A DNA stretch of 64,000 nucleotides, taken from positions 14,253,523-14,317,522 of the forward strand of contig OX336342.1 of the NCBI GenBank assembly GCA_946902875.1, given 5' to 3'. Below, piece after piece: positions 32,578 through 44,370 of the stretch. Position 1 is the first letter of the stretch. Each line of letters begins with the position of its first letter. The DNA is from Nematopogon swammerdamellus (Eukaryota; Arthropoda; Insecta; Lepidoptera; Adelidae). The position numbers and the translations under genes are program-made. The notes under the pieces are model-generated. The model made no database searches. It saw only the letters and a list, made by a program, of their open reading frames with translations, and was not told the DNA's origin.

Positions 32578-33633
32578 AGATCGTTCACAGTTATTTTACC
32601 TCTGACATGTGTCACTTTGTGTCAGTACTGTGTGGGGCCGGTACTTAAAAAGAATAGCCCCACTGCATCTCTCCCCGTGCCTGTCGTAAAAGGCGACTAA
32701 GGGATAAGGACAAGATACCGTGCTAAAGGGCGACAGGATCGCCACCTCTCACCTTGGCACGGTACTTCCACCAAGTCATGCAGCAGGTGGTTCTTCGTGC
32801 CTTACTGCTGCTTCATCGATCGATGTCTTGTTCGAATACTTTGCGAAACGTGGTGGTCGGTGTTGTGCTGTAATTTAGCAGAGTTCTTGCAGCACAACAC
32901 CGATTGCTCTGCTTACCCCGATTTTCGGGATTCAGCGTGTGTGATATGTATGTATGTATGTGTCACTTTATTTTCCCGCTAGGTTGGCATTGTGTGCTAA
33001 ATCGTGAAAAATTTTACCTGCTATTTATATATTCCCCTAGTAGTGAAAAATAAAATTATATATATTGTGCCTCTTTATTAAGTAGTAGGACAAAGATAGA
33101 AGATAGATAGCAATGCGAGAATGTGCGCCACATTGAAGATAGGTTTTGTGAAACGGATCGATGTATGGACGCGGCACTTGACAAGTTTATTATAGAATTG
33201 AATGACGAGTCTGATACAGAATCTTACAGCAATTTTGATGATTCGTGTTCATCAGATAGTGATTTTTCACAATTAGATATCCGCCTGGATCATTCGTATT
33301 CAAAATAAATAAAATTATTTGTAAAATAATCTGTAGTTTTTTTATAATTTTAAATATAGAGTAGACTGTTTTAGAATAGAAACTTTAACAATAAAGTTCA
33401 CAGAACTTAGGCATTACAAATGAATAGAATCACGTTTACTTTTAGGATACTTAATGCACCCAGGTGAATAATATTTACAAAAAGTATTGTAAATGCACCT
33501 AGGTAAATTAACCCAGGTGAACTAAGTAAACCCCAGGAATATTTACAGGGAAATCGTATAAATCGAATATGGCGACACAGAGCTCAGGTTAGCCAACTTT
33601 AAAGCCAGAGGTAAAATAACTGTGAACGGTCTG
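32578..33633 (+). mobile_element. DNA transposon remnant with 28-bp TIRs
   Basis: 'gatcgttcacagttatttta' (from 32578) is matched in inverse by 'taaaataactgtgaacggtc' (ending at about 33632). Inside, after removal of a SINE-C insertion, is one 61-codon frame (33123-33308). It is acidic and serine/aspartate-rich ('DDSCSSDSDFSQLDIR'), resembling the N-terminal acidic region of piggyBac-like transposases. That resemblance is weak. No catalytic domain remains. Confidence 0.55.
32619..32957 (+). repeat. SINE-C, complete copy with target duplication
   Basis: Flanked by a 12-bp direct repeat 'atgtgtcacttt' (32607-32618 and 32958-32969), which sets its limits at 339 bp. It starts 'gtgtcagtactgtgtggggc', contains 'taaaaagaatagccccactg' and 'cgtaaaaggcgactaaggga', and ends in (TATG)n after 'attcagcgtgtgtgatatg'. 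This is the reference copy for SINE-C. No A/B boxes are obvious, so it may instead be a deletion derivative of a LINE. Confidence 0.88.
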
Positions 33634-33776
33634 TAGTCCCCGATTTACAGCGAGACAGCGAATTCGCCCTGGTATCATGAGTTTTAAGGCTATGTGATTA
33701 TTTAGGGTGTGAAATGACGTGTATTGAAAAGGAATACAAGATCAAAAAGAGTTTGAGAGTTTTTGACAAAATCGCA

Positions 33777-34150
33777 AAAAACCGCCTAAAATAGCCGTTT
33801 TTAGGGGGTTTAAAAAGGGCACTTTTAAACATATTTCTAAATATATATTTTAAACTTTTATATTTTTATATTACAGATTGACTCAATATATCGGGATATC
33901 TTTTTAATTTGAAAAACAAATAAGTGAAAAATTTGGGAGTTATGATTTTTTTTTTATTTTCCTTATGCGAGTTACGGGTCTTCTTTATTTTGCAGCGTGA
34001 GTAGTTAAAATGGTTTTCGTGTATTCATATACTTGAAAATTAAGAATTAAATTATTTAAAATTTTACTTTTTTTTTAATTCACTACACGCTTATATTTGA
34101 ATACGCCCTAAAAGTCATTTTAAATGTATCCGACCGAAGGTCATGTATGA
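33777..34150 (+). repeat. Family D repeat, copy 1
   Basis: 'aaccgcctaaaatagccgtt' to 'aaggtcatgtatgattgaga' is collinear with 45461-45775 plus 46429-46500. This copy is uninterrupted and shows where the second was disrupted. Confidence 0.8.
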
Positions 34151-34668
34151 TTGAGATCTGTGAATTTTTTATAGATTTTTTTGTCATCTTTGAGTGGTTG
34201 TACCTATTTCATTTTTATGAAAATACACAAATAGACTTGCACTGGAGAAGTGTTGCACACATTTTATATACCTACGTACGTTTCGTATCCAGAATTTCGC
34301 GTGAACACGAACAAGAACACGCGTTTCGTTTACAAAACATTACATTTCTCTAAAATAAATATCGAGCTGTCTTACAAACAGAACTGTAGGCATAAAAAAG
34401 TGAAGTATGTTGAATACAAACTAACCTACCTAGCTGGGTTACATTACGTATATATAAAATCACTATGCGCTCGACTCGCCAAAATGTTAATACGAGGTCG
34501 AGCTCCCGCAGTGTGTATTTCCTTACCTACTGCAGATCTTCTCTTTCATATCTATACCCGTATGTACTCGTGTCTGCTCATACTTACATCCTTTTTTATC
34601 GTTCTAGCTTACATCATTTCGCCATAATATACTAACACAGTGAAGATAAAAAATATATATATAGAAAA
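34151..34668. other. Non-coding
   Basis: Two overlapping short frames (68 and 125 codons) with no domains; nothing else recognised. Confidence 0.4.
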
Positions 34669-34880
34669 TACTTTATTGCTAAAAGAAACATTCAACAGTA
34701 ATAAACACATTAGAACACTTACATAGGGTGCCAAGGCGGACTTATCGATTAGAGATATTTCTTACAGTCAACCTCAAGAGTTGAGCGTCAGAATTGTTTT
34801 ATAGAAAGCGCGACATGTGGCGCCTAGCCACTCATAAGGTGTCTAACGACACCCATGGACATTCGGTCGTATGCGGGGGT
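34669..34880 (-). repeat. LINE 3'-end fragment
   Basis: The - strand reads 'gggtgtcgttagacacctta', 'ggcgccacatgtcgcgcttt', 'cgataagtccgccttggcac' and ends AATAAAGTATTTTC. It links the 6286-6362 segment and the 16.5-kb LINE tail into one 3' region. Confidence 0.7.
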
Positions 34881-35325
34881 TACGAATGCCATGCCGGCCT
34901 GTCAGGTGCCTATTAACGCGCCTCTTGAAGGACCCGTGATTGTTCTTGGGGTGAAATATATGGGCAGGAAGAGCGTAAATGGAATCCTGTCCGGCTTAAC
35001 CTGGCGTTTTAGGGAGAGAACCTCCGTGCGTACAGTTCTTTGTTCAAACTGCATCCTTCATGGTGATCTCACACACTTTGAATTGTGATGAATAAAAAAT
35101 TATTGAGACGTGACAAGCCCGTGGAGGCTTGACTGCGGCATTTGACACTCCCTTCTGCCCCTTAAAACACGCGTATTTAAATTTTACCCTTACAAATATG
35201 TAGTATTATTGCAAAATTACTTTCCGTGCAAATTATTTTAATATATATTTTGTTACCTGTCTATTTTTATAGCAATATAAATAAAACCCAGGTGTACAAT
35301 TTGTAGATTTATTCGGTCGTATCTA
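34881..35325. other. Probable repeat-derived non-coding
   Basis: Contains 'gaatcctgtccggcttaacc' and an AATAAA-type end near 35090; no second copy in the window. Confidence 0.35.
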
Positions 35326-35329
35326 CAAT

Positions 35330-35735
35330 TAATTGGTATATAAATAGGGTCTCTGGATTAAATACAAGTCCTCGGCGTGCTGCGTCCGCTCGGCGAACAA
35401 AGAATTCCTACCTACCTACCTAGTCAGCTGACTAAGGGAGAATAGGAGCGATCGCACCGGTTTATTGACGGACGTCGTGGTCTTCTTCTCCGTCTTCCCG
35501 CACAATCAGCCGGAGGCCTAGCCTCTCGACGCGCAGCTCCCACGGCACGGCGTTCCGCTGAACACAGCAGAGCCGCCGGCAGCCCAGCGACAGGTGAATC
35601 GCTGACTCGCAGGGGTGGCGTCGACGGGGCACTCTCCGACCGTCCTGACCGCTCGCGCGGTGACGGGAGCGGAAGTCGGGAAGCTGTCTTGGAGCGAAGC
35701 CCGTACCGCTTTCGTCCGTGAGCGGCGGCAATATT
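35330..35735. promoter_or_regulatory. TATA-like motif and GC-rich island
   Basis: 'tatataaatagggtctctgg' at about 35336-35355 is a good TATA-type sequence on the + strand. A 14-bp palindrome (tagtcagctgacta) lies at about 35420-35433. A CpG-rich stretch follows (35450-35730). On the - strand two overlapping frames exist. One (35424-35804) begins with a signal-peptide-like segment ('LRFCLVICFSILNIAAAHG') but starts at TTG and becomes Arg/Pro/Ser-rich; I do not call it. Confidence 0.35.
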
Positions 35736-36253
35736 TAAAATACTGAAACAAATAACTAAACAGAACCGAAGGGTCGTGTTACGGCAGACCTTGCGGTTTT
35801 GCAACGTAACAATTTAAATCTTACAGTGTTGTTTGAGTTAATTGTAAAACCGTTGAAATATATTTATTATCAAATATATATAAAGTAAAACATTTTTGTG
35901 AATAATGATATTAATTGGACATAGGACTACTTCCATGACCAGTGTTCTCCTAAAATAATTTTGTGAAAAGAGGCATAATTATTATTAATGAATTGCATTT
36001 TACAGAACACATTTCGAAAAAAAAAAACATTGTGTCAAGTTGAATACAGGTTGATTTATGTCGCAATACAATTTAAAACCCTTTTCACTGGAGCCACAGA
36101 TTTTATGTTTATTGGTGGTGATCTCTATTTACTTGTTTCGAACTATATCGTTTTCAAGTTAGAGCTTGAAAAGGTGATTTCAAAAATAGATTATACTTTA
36201 TGGTTTAGACTGAAAAAGAATGAAATAAAAAATAACAACAACCCGACTATGAA

Positions 36254-36480
36254 AAAGCGGTCAAGCGAGTCGAACTCGCTTTAAGAGAGGGTTCCGTACC
36301 ATTCCGGTTTTCGGGCGAACTTTAAGGCTTAGGATTTACGTTTAGTTTTTTCTTTTAAATATAAGAGGGCTCTATATTCCCAATTTTTTTCTAAATTTTA
36401 GACTCGGTAGCTTCGGATATAAGGCGGTGATACTCGATTTTTGTACATTTTCTTTAATATTTTTTTTTATTTCTTTTAAC
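36254..36480 (-). repeat. CGGTGCGCGAGTC-family fragment
   Basis: 'gcggtcaagcgagtcgaact', 'gagagggttccgtaccattc'; collinear with 20150-20395. Confidence 0.65.
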
Positions 36481-36711
36481 GAGTCCTTTTCATTGATCCA
36501 TCCATAAGATGCACTTGAAAAAAAAAAATGCACTTGAATAAAGCGGAAACGCTTATTGTGTGGAGAATTTTTTAAATGTTGGTAAACGTTTTAAGCATTA
36601 ACTTATTTACCTTCTGTCTGAAAGCTGTGTAAATAAAGACGTCCGCCTATATGAAAGCCTCAATCTAAAAATAAAGCAATTTGGATATAGGTAACGTGGG
36701 TTCTGATTATA

Positions 36712-36763
36712 ACAATCATTATAACGGATTTCGATGGCCACCGTAATCCGTTATAATGATTGT
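36712..36763. repeat. Perfect 19-bp hairpin
   Basis: 'acaatcattataacggatt' (36712-36730) and its exact inverse (36745-36763) with a 14-nt loop. Confidence 0.85.
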
Positions 36764-36939
36764 GCATAAACTGAGCTATACAAAACTGTTTTCAGTATCT
36801 TCGAATATCATAATCAAAATCAACTACAGCTTCATGGCTTGTTATTTCCAGTTATGGCTTTGTTTAAGAGATATATATTATTTACTTGAGTGGCAGCACC
36901 GTCGCCTGTCATTTTACACGACACGCTCTTAATACTCGC

Positions 36940-37252
36940 AAACTAACTCAAATCAAATCAAAACTTATAGGGTACTTCCCGTTGACCTAAAGTAATGAAA
37001 TTTGGCTAGCAGCACAGGTAAAGGAAAAATCCCAAAATGAAAAATTATTAGTTATTTCATATACAAAATATATTTTTGTATATTTCAACTACAAGAATGA
37101 CTGATACTGGTGTCAAACCAGTATTGCTGTAATTTTTATTTAGGCATTTCATGATTTTTTAAAACACAATTATTTTTGTGTAATACAAATATATTGTATG
37201 ATGGTACGGAACCCTCGGTGCGCGAGTCCAACTCGCACATGGCGGATTTTTT
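36940..37252 (+). repeat. 3' end of a CGGTGCGCGAGTC-family element
   Basis: 'aatcaaatcaaaacttatag', 'atgaaatttggctagcagca' and the terminus 'cggaaccctcggtgcgcgag'. The same order is seen at 39310-39650 and 46170-46415. Confidence 0.75.
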
Positions 37253-37419
37253 TTTCATTTTTTTCTTCTTTTATCTGAAAATAGAAGAAACACAAGTTTA
37301 CCTCCTATGTAACGAGTAAAATTTGGAAACTGTGATTGTAATTTCTATTTTGTAAATTTTATTATTGATAATTAAAACTATTTATTTAACATTTCTGTCA
37401 AGGCTATGTCATATTGAAT

Positions 37420-37590
37420 ACGACATGTTGGCTAAATCACCACTACACCCGTGATTTTAACCCATCACACTGTGGTGAAATACTTGCCAGGTCAGTGTTC
37501 CCCCTTCGGTTGAGCCGGCTAAACTGAACTGGACTAAAAACACAAAACGAATTATTTTTTCATACCCGCTTCGACCGAGTTTCATTCAGT
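37420..37590 (-). repeat. Degenerate SINE-A fragment
   Basis: The reverse complement retains 'cagtttagccggctcaac', 'tgatgggttaaaatcacggg'. Much diverged. Confidence 0.6.
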
Positions 37591-38147
37591 GTAATATTTA
37601 AATAATGCTGAAATAACGGTTAGTATTTTGAGGAACCGTTATTTCTGCATTAAACGAGCTAGTGATATTCCCTAAACTTTACAACCTCGCCCCATACACG
37701 GTAAGCATGGTACGAATTAGGTGCAAGTAGGATAGCGATACGCTGTTTTTCCGGCTGCATTTGTGAACGCTCGGAAAATCGGTTATTATTGTTCTTTTTG
37801 CAAAACTACGAATTGAAACAAAAAAGTAAAAAAGACATGTATATCATATACAACGATTCCCAAAACTCAACGTCAAGGAAGGAGGCCAGTTTATAAAGAC
37901 CCAGGGAAAAATAAGAAAAAAAAATCTGAGTTATTTGTTTTTTTATGAAAAAAATTTACCTGAATATTTGTTGTGGTAAAACTACAGGCATTCGGGTTTT
38001 ATTTGGGATAGTTATCAATAGCAGAGTTATTTAGGATTCCAATATAAACATTTGAAGCATTGTATTTGCAAAGTAGTCGTAGTACCTAAAAATGTTGTGC
38101 AAAAAAAAAATGTTCATATCATAAAAAACAAATTACTCCGATTTTTA
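37591..38147. other. Non-coding
   Basis: No gene or bounded repeat seen. Confidence 0.4.
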
Positions 38148-39655
38148 GGGTTCCGTACCTGAAAGGAGGAAAAAACGGAACCCTTATAGGATCACTTTGT
38201 TGTCCGTCTGTCTGTCTGTCTGTCAAGACCTTTTTTCTCAGGAACGGGTAGACGTATCAAGTTGAAATTAATATCAAATACTAAGGTCTACGAACCCTTT
38301 GAGGTGTAGAAAATGCAAGCTTCTAGGTCAACGGAATCACTAGATACGCCCATTTAAGTCACATATTTTGCTACCGGCAAATCAAATCAAAACCTATAGA
38401 GTACTTCCCGTTAACCTAGAATCATGAAATTTGGTAAGAAGCAAGGTCTCACAGCACAAGTAAAGGAAAAAATCTAAAATTGTAAATTTATAGTTATGTG
38501 ACATTAAAAAAATTTTTTGTTTGTTTTCTATGTCAAGGTCCCTTTTTCTCAGGAACGGATCAAGATAACAAATTGAAATTAATTTGAAATACTAAGATCT
38601 ACAATCTCTTTAAGGTGTAGAATATTACAGCTTCTAAATCAACGCAATCAAAAGATACGGCCATCTATGTCAGATTTCATACTAGCAAACTCACTCAAAT
38701 CAAATCAAAACCTGTAGGGTATTTTCTGTTAACATAGAATCATAAAATTTGGTAAGAAGCAAGGTCTTACAGAACCAGTAAAGGAAAAAATCCGAAAATT
38801 GTAAAATTGTAGTTATTGACATTAAAAAAAAAATATTGTTTTGTATGTCAAGGACCCCCTTTCTCAGGAACGGATCAAGATAACAAATTGAAATTAATAT
38901 GAAATACTAAGAGCTACGATCTCTTTACGGTATAGAACATGCAAGCTTCTAAATCAACGCAATCAAAAGATACGGCCATCTATGTCAGATTTCATACTCG
39001 CAAACTCACTCCAAACAAATCAAAACCTATAGGGTATTTCCCGTAAACCTAGAATCATAAAATTTGGTAATAAGCAAGGTCTCATAGCACACGTAAAGGA
39101 AAAAATCCTAAAATTGTAAACTTGTAGTTATGATATTAAAAAAATTTTGATTGTTTTGTATGTCAAGTCAAGACCATTTTTCTCAGTAACGAGTCAAGAT
39201 ATCAAATTGAAATTAATATGGAATACTAACGTCTGCGATCCCTTCGAGTTATATAAAATGAAAGCTTCTAAATCAATTTAATCAAAACATACGGCTATTT
39301 ATGGCAAATTTTAATCCTTGCAAACTCATTCAAATGACATCAAAACCTATAGGGTACTTACGTTGACCTGGAGTAATGAAATTTGGCAAGAAGCATGGTC
39401 TCACATCACAAGTAAAGAAAAAATCCTAAAATTTTAGATATTATGTCGTTATGTCATAATATAAGAAATATATTTTTGTATAACTTCACGAATGCCGCAC
39501 AGTCAAACCATTGCTGGAGTGTTTATTTAGGCGTTCGTGATTTTCCAAAACAATTTTTTTTTACATACCTACATAATACAAATATATTGAGTGATGCTGA
39601 TGATACGGAACCCTCGGTGCGCGAGCCCAACTCGCACTTGCCGACTTTTTTTTAT
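38148..39655 (+). repeat. CGGTGCGCGAGTC-family element with internal tandem array
   Basis: Bounded by 'gggttccgtacctgaaagga' / 'cggaacccttataggatcac' on the left and 'cggaaccctcggtgcgcgag' on the right. It has (GTCT)n at about 38204-38222. From 38222 to about 39450 there are four units starting 'gtcaag...ttctcagg' at 38222, 38532, 38847 and about 39167 (period about 310-320 bp). Each holds 'caaatcaaaacctatag' and 'atgaaatttggtaagaagca'-type blocks. No coding potential. Confidence 0.85.
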
Positions 39656-40641
39656 TTCTAATTTATCCCTGGTTCGCGCTTGACGTTGAGTTTTGGGACA
39701 CTCTGTATGTAATCAAGGAATAAAGGGGCAACGCTGCCAGCGTATTGGGCACTGTGGCAGAGTTAGCTGAGTTCGACGAAATATTTTACTTGCAGTATAG
39801 GTAGGCAAGTAAAATATAATCAAAGTTTAATTGTTTTAATTTATATGAGTTTAATTTCACATAGTGTATCATTGCTGTTAGTGCAATAAAGACAAAAAAA
39901 TTAGGAAAGATACACTTATACCCTCTGATAGGAATAAAATATATTTTTTTCCAAAACCTTGCTTTGATCACGTTACGCCCAATGCGTTTTTAAGTGTAAA
40001 TTCAAAGGCATTTCCATGTTTTTTTTATACTATCTATTTAATAATTTTTTTTTTCAAAAAGCTCCCTTGCAGATGAATGCCCTTTCAGATGAAGTTTTAC
40101 GTAAGTATAATAAAACTGAATATTTTATGTCTGGTGAGTAATATTGATGGTACGTTTCTCGGAAAGAGCGGAATGTTACCTTGTATGCAGCCATAAGCCT
40201 TAAGACTAAATTAAGTAATAATTTAGTCACATTGTATAAGCATGGTACATATATTTATTTAGCATCAGTCCCCCTATTTTAATAAAGTAAAGGCATTAGT
40301 AAATAGAGCATAGACGATAAAAACAAGTAAACGGATCTGTTCCCCCACCCAATGTATGACTTCATTGTTTGTCGGAGAGTCTGCGTTGCGAACACGCACA
40401 CAATCGCATGCACGCATCGCACGCACGAAATACACGCACACGTGTCGAGCTAGCAGCGCCCTCGGACGATATTATAATGTACGATATGCAATAGACCGTA
40501 TAGTATAAATATGTTGAGCTAGGCTAGACACATCCTAGGTATGAGCTATAACATATTATACATACATGTGCAGGCAGGCTATATAGTCTGCTAAACTATG
40601 TACATATAAGATGTAAATGAGTATTGAATATAATTATGTTC
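39656..40641. other. Non-coding
   Basis: AT-rich; no gene seen. Short CA-type runs at 40390-40445. Confidence 0.4.
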
Positions 40642-40973
40642 GTTTAGGCGAGGGATGGGCAAACTTTTTTCTACGCTGGCCAATATTTACTAACATAATC
40701 TATGGGGGCCCTTATTCGAATATCTATAGATATTCGAATCAGGTACAGTGTACCTGGTGCAATATGAAATAGGGAAATTTATATTTATTGCAGGTAATCT
40801 ATAAAATAGGAACAAAGATTTATTAATTAATGTAATCAAGTACACTATTTAATGTATAAAGTCACTTATAATAAATTTATGTACTTCTGGGTCGATGGTC
40901 GCGGGCCGGATTCCAGCTGTTCGCGGGCCGGAAATGGCCCGCGGACCGTAGTTTGCCCATCCCTGGTTTAGAA
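40642..40973. mobile_element. hAT-like MITE
   Basis: The 16-bp TIRs are GAGGGATGGGCAAACT (from 40650) and the inverse of CAGGGATGGGCAAACT (ending 40965). Imperfect 8-bp flanks 'gtttaggc' / 'gtttagaa' agree with the 8-bp target duplication of hAT elements. The interior has 'gcgggccgg' repeats and no transposase. Confidence 0.8.
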
Positions 40974-41011
40974 TTTTACCGCTATTTTACAATTATAAAA
41001 ATGTTTTCGGT

Positions 41012-41082
41012 TACGCGGTATAATGAGCGCGACTCACTTTTGACTCACAAACAAAAGTGAGTCGCTTTCATTATACCGCGTA
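41012..41082. repeat. 30-bp hairpin
   Basis: Arms 'tacgcggtataatgagcgcg...' (41012-41041) and the inverse (41053-41082) with two mismatches and an 11-nt loop. Confidence 0.8.
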
Positions 41083-41419
41083 GGTAATCTGAAACATTAC
41101 TATAATGTATGGAATATGTAAATATCTTACTGTACAATATTTTGTTAAAGTTTCAGAAAGGCTGATATTTAAGACTATTATAATTAAAATAAACCCGTGT
41201 CCCACCCAGACTACGCCCATCCAAGAAACGATTCATGAGAACGTTTCACCGTAATCATATCCTTTCTAAAATGTATGTACACCTGTTATGCCTGACCAGC
41301 GTGTTATCATCCAGTGATCTAATATGTATTAGCTCACTGCCATCATCCCATTGGTTTAGCGTGCAGGAGAGAAAAGAACGCAAGTATTCTCAAAGACGGT
41401 GTTAGCTGGCGTCTCCGCT

Positions 41420-41623
41420 CGGTGACTTGGTGAGTCGTGATCGTGATCTCGTGAGTCGCGCATGTCATCTCATGCCCAGTTGAGTGAGGCGTTGCGCTGC
41501 GACGAGGCGTCATCGGCGGGTGACCTTGTTAGTTCGTTTCTTTTGTCAGTGCGTACAGGCGCGGTGTGTGGGGAATACCGCGACGGAGCCGTTCAGCCAT
41601 GCCATCTTTGCAGTTTGATAAAG
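41420..41623 (+). CDS. Candidate first coding exon (5' UTR plus 8 codons)
   Basis: A CpG-richer stretch ends at an excellent donor (aaag|gtaagt, 41624). An ATG at 41599-41601 in good context (cagccATGcc) gives MPSLQFDK plus one base. The BTB exon at 60596 has 23 nt before its own ATG, so joining is in frame and would add K-AAAGASSD before MGSEHY. The upstream exon limit is guessed. Alternatively the exon splices to 48015, where its ATG would give a 23-codon upstream frame ending at the TAG at 48059-48061. Phase agreement with the BTB exon has a one-in-three chance by luck. The exon is moderately supported; its partner is inferred. Confidence 0.4.
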
Positions 41624-41799
41624 GTAAGTTCCGTCCGAACCGAAGCTTCCGAGGAAGCGCTTCTCACTACGTGGTGAAAATATAGACCATAAGGAGTGCT
41701 TGTTGTCGTTAATTCAACCAAACAAACGTGTGGAATATTCTATCTTTTGTCATACGAGTATTTTCCTACTACTGCAATCGTAACATTTTGAAATCGTGC

Positions 41800-41905
41800 A
41801 TAAATCAATAGGGCAATCCAAACGTCGCACCGCTAGGGTGTGGAACTGTCTTCCGGCCCTCTTCTCGGCGCGTGGTTTCGCGAGGAGAGGTGTTTTTGAC
41901 TCTAT
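41800..41905 (+). pseudogene. LINE reverse transcriptase C-terminal scrap
   Basis: Translates to 'RRTARVWNCLPALFSARG', the W-N-x-L-P motif region. No other LINE sequence is attached. Confidence 0.55.
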
Positions 41906-41914
41906 GGGCTGCAT

Positions 41915-42065
41915 CATGGGTCCCTCGGCACAGCCAACTCTGTTGGTTTACATAAAAAAAAATTTAGTCTCCGGTATGGCACCTTCACGGAAGTAAAATT
42001 GGGTTGATCAGAACATGCGCTCTGGCCCCTCTGACTCATCCATACGCATAACGGATTACTTAAAA
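41915..42065 (+). repeat. SINE-B tail fragment
   Basis: 'agtctccggtatggcacctt', 'ctggcccctctgactcatcc' and 'ataacggattacttaaaaaa' match the tail of the 27465 copy. Confidence 0.7.
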
Positions 42066-42189
42066 AAATTGTCTTTTCCCATAGGTTCACCTATGTACCT
42101 ACAAGCCGAACTGCGAACGTCTTGGTGTGAAATTTACCGTGCCTTTTTATAGAGAGCTGGCATGGGTGCCCCCCATAACAGTCAGTTGG

Positions 42190-42340
42190 GCAGAATTAAG
42201 ACGGCCAGACACAGCCAATAACACCTTTCTTCGTGAAACTACAATGAGTGAGGCGCCAAGCTATGAAAAACTCATCAGACAATTTGTTCACACGCCTTTT
42301 CAAGAAACTCAGGTTTTTGGAGTCAAGAAACACGCTCACC
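42190..42340. repeat. Dispersed repeat, partner at 19090-19230
   Basis: 'cagccaataacacctttctt', 'gagtgaggcg', 'gacaatttgttcacacgcct' in the same order as the partner. Confidence 0.6.
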
Positions 42341-42344
42341 AGAA

Positions 42345-43010
42345 GACCTAAGTTCTCAACCAAGGGCTAGGTCTGACCGGGATTTAAGTTTTTCTTATCA
42401 CGGTTTGTTCGGCCGACTTTTCAGTTTGACGTGTGCAGTTATGCTCGGTGTATGCAGTCCATCTAAAGGGCCAATTCAAAACGTTCTGTAGCCGTCTCGT
42501 CAGGTCTGCCCGCGATCCGCATGCATCAAGTTCGTTGGCAGTGAAGTTGGTTTGACCATAAGCTCGCTAATAATTATCTTATTATCTCTTATTAAGTCTT
42601 ATTATCTTCTTACGTCTTCTACGATATAATATATCGCCACCCTCTCTCTTTCCTTTTCTTGTTTTTTCATTGGTTCTCTAACTTCATATAACTGCGAAGT
42701 ACTGTGTTTAGTTCCTATTGTTAAATTGTATTGAATTCTTTTTTATTAACTGCAGATACATATTCATTTTAATTGAGTCCATTAACACACAAATTGATGT
42801 TGGTAACAACGCTGTTTTGTACATCGATATGCATAAATGTGCAGCATACTAATTCGAGATTTCAATGCAATCGAGTGGACAAACGGCTGCGGCGACTTCG
42901 TGAAGGAAATCTGAGACTGTACGTAGGTTGCACAATTTTATTCATTCAAAGTCGAAATCCAGACGTCAATGTTTTATTTAACTATCTATCTAAAAAATAT
43001 CTTAAGTTTC
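42345..43010. other. Non-coding
   Basis: Nothing recognised; the 82-codon frame at 42773-43021 is featureless. Confidence 0.35.
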
Positions 43011-43012
43011 TG

Positions 43013-43095
43013 CTGGTCTAGCCAAGTGGTAATGGCCTTGCTTCGGTCGGGAAAAGCACTAGGTTTGCACTGGTTCGAGTTATGCATTACCCTAT
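43013..43095 (+). repeat. tRNA-like sequence (pseudo-tRNA or SINE head)
   Basis: 'tagccaagtgg' (A box) and 'ggttcgagtta' (B box, last position mutated) about 45 nt apart. I cannot fold acceptor or anticodon stems, so I treat it as a tRNA-derived relic and not a tRNA gene. Confidence 0.45.
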
Positions 43096-43611
43096 CGATT
43101 CCTTTTATATTTACCCGGAAATTCTCAGTCTGAGTTTGGTAAGTGAATTTCTTTCATCACTTTCTCAATCAATCTTTCACGTTGAAAGTGTAAACTCTGC
43201 TCATGAAACACTTGTAACACTTAATGCGTAAGTTTAAAATGTGAAAGAACATTTCGTTAATCCAATTAAACTTGAATTCAGGCACAACTTTGGTGATGAT
43301 TATCGATGAAGTTAAAAGAGAGGGTCAGTAATAATTACTGAATATTTAATATCAGTGACTGCTCTATAGATAACTAAATGTTGAATCTTTTACCTGTACC
43401 TATTCAAAGTAAATTTCAGTTTCTTTTGAAATATTAATATCAAGAAAATTAACATTGACTACCACACAAAACTACATACAAATAAATACATATAAATAAA
43501 GCTCAATGTATGTTTTGACAACGATATATGACAAAATATAGTAAACTTTTAATTAGATATCTTATTTATCAAATTACCCAATGTCATCTCCATTTAAATA
43601 TATTATTGACT
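43096..43611. other. Non-coding
   Basis: AT-rich, nothing recognised. Confidence 0.4.
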
Positions 43612-43865
43612 AGCTGAGCCCGCGGCTCCGCTCACGTGCTTTTCGGTCCAGTCATTTTCGAGTTTTTGCCAGACTAACGCACGGCAATTGATTTATATAC
43701 CGCCACCGCGCCGGTGCCGCCTCCGCCGGTGGTACGGCAGGAGGTTGTGCGTCGATGTAAAGGTGGCAGTATACTTACTTTTCAGACAGACAGTCGGACG
43801 GACAGACGGCGTAGGCTTAGTAATAGTAACGCACGTATACGGGACACTAAAAAGTCTACAACACC
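43612..43865 (+). repeat. Interspersed repeat fragment
   Basis: 'gactagctgagcccgcggct' is a common start of insect repeats. The end 'ggcgtaggcttagtaatagt' shares the 'acgtaggcttagtaat' block with the palindrome at 31185-31225. Contains GACA/GACG repeats. Confidence 0.55.
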
Positions 43866-43904
43866 AGTAGGTAGGTATGTACATATACTGTGATCGTCCG
43901 CGTC

Positions 43905-43975
43905 GGTGCGGAGAAGGGGGAAGGGGGAGGGGGGGGGGGGCGGCGCGGAGGGGCGGCGGCCGACCAAGGTCGATT
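43905..43975 (+). repeat. G-rich tract
   Basis: (A)G5-12 runs followed by CG-rich sequence; G-quadruplex-like on the + strand. Confidence 0.7.
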
Positions 43976-44223
43976 TCAAACTTTTTTTCTTCTCGCAACA
44001 TTTGGAATAGGATCTAATAATAACGGCCAGACAAGTTTCGAGAGTCGTTGCAGTTGAGCAGCTCGTTGTGGAGGGGCGGACTTGCCTATAGTATGCGAAA
44101 TGTCGTGGGTATTGGGTGTTTATTGATTTCAAAACAAGTTTCATTGTGCAGAGACAATTTACAAGCATTAACATAAATAATACTACCTATTGAAGAAAAA
44201 CACCCTTAAATACAGCTGCTGTG

Positions 44224-44370
44224 GACCCGCGCACCGAGGGTTCTGTACCACCACGTAATTGACCGGATTTTATTATTTGTTGCTTTACTGTAGAGTGTGC
44301 ACTATAATCACACCAAGTTTGACGCTTGAATAAATTACCGTTTTTACGATAGAGCGAAAACAAAAAAAGT
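44224..44370 (-). repeat. CGGTGCGCGAGTC-family fragment
   Basis: 'cgcgcaccgagggttctgta', 'ccacgtaattgaccgg' and 'accgtttttacgatagagcg' match the arms of 554-958. The 30-bp tandem array starts directly inside it. Confidence 0.7.

Noticed and set aside
35424..35804. Secreted protein of 126 residues
   Set aside because: The signal-like N-terminus begins at TTG, no ATG, and the rest is Arg/Pro-rich from GC-rich DNA; another overlapping frame is equally open.
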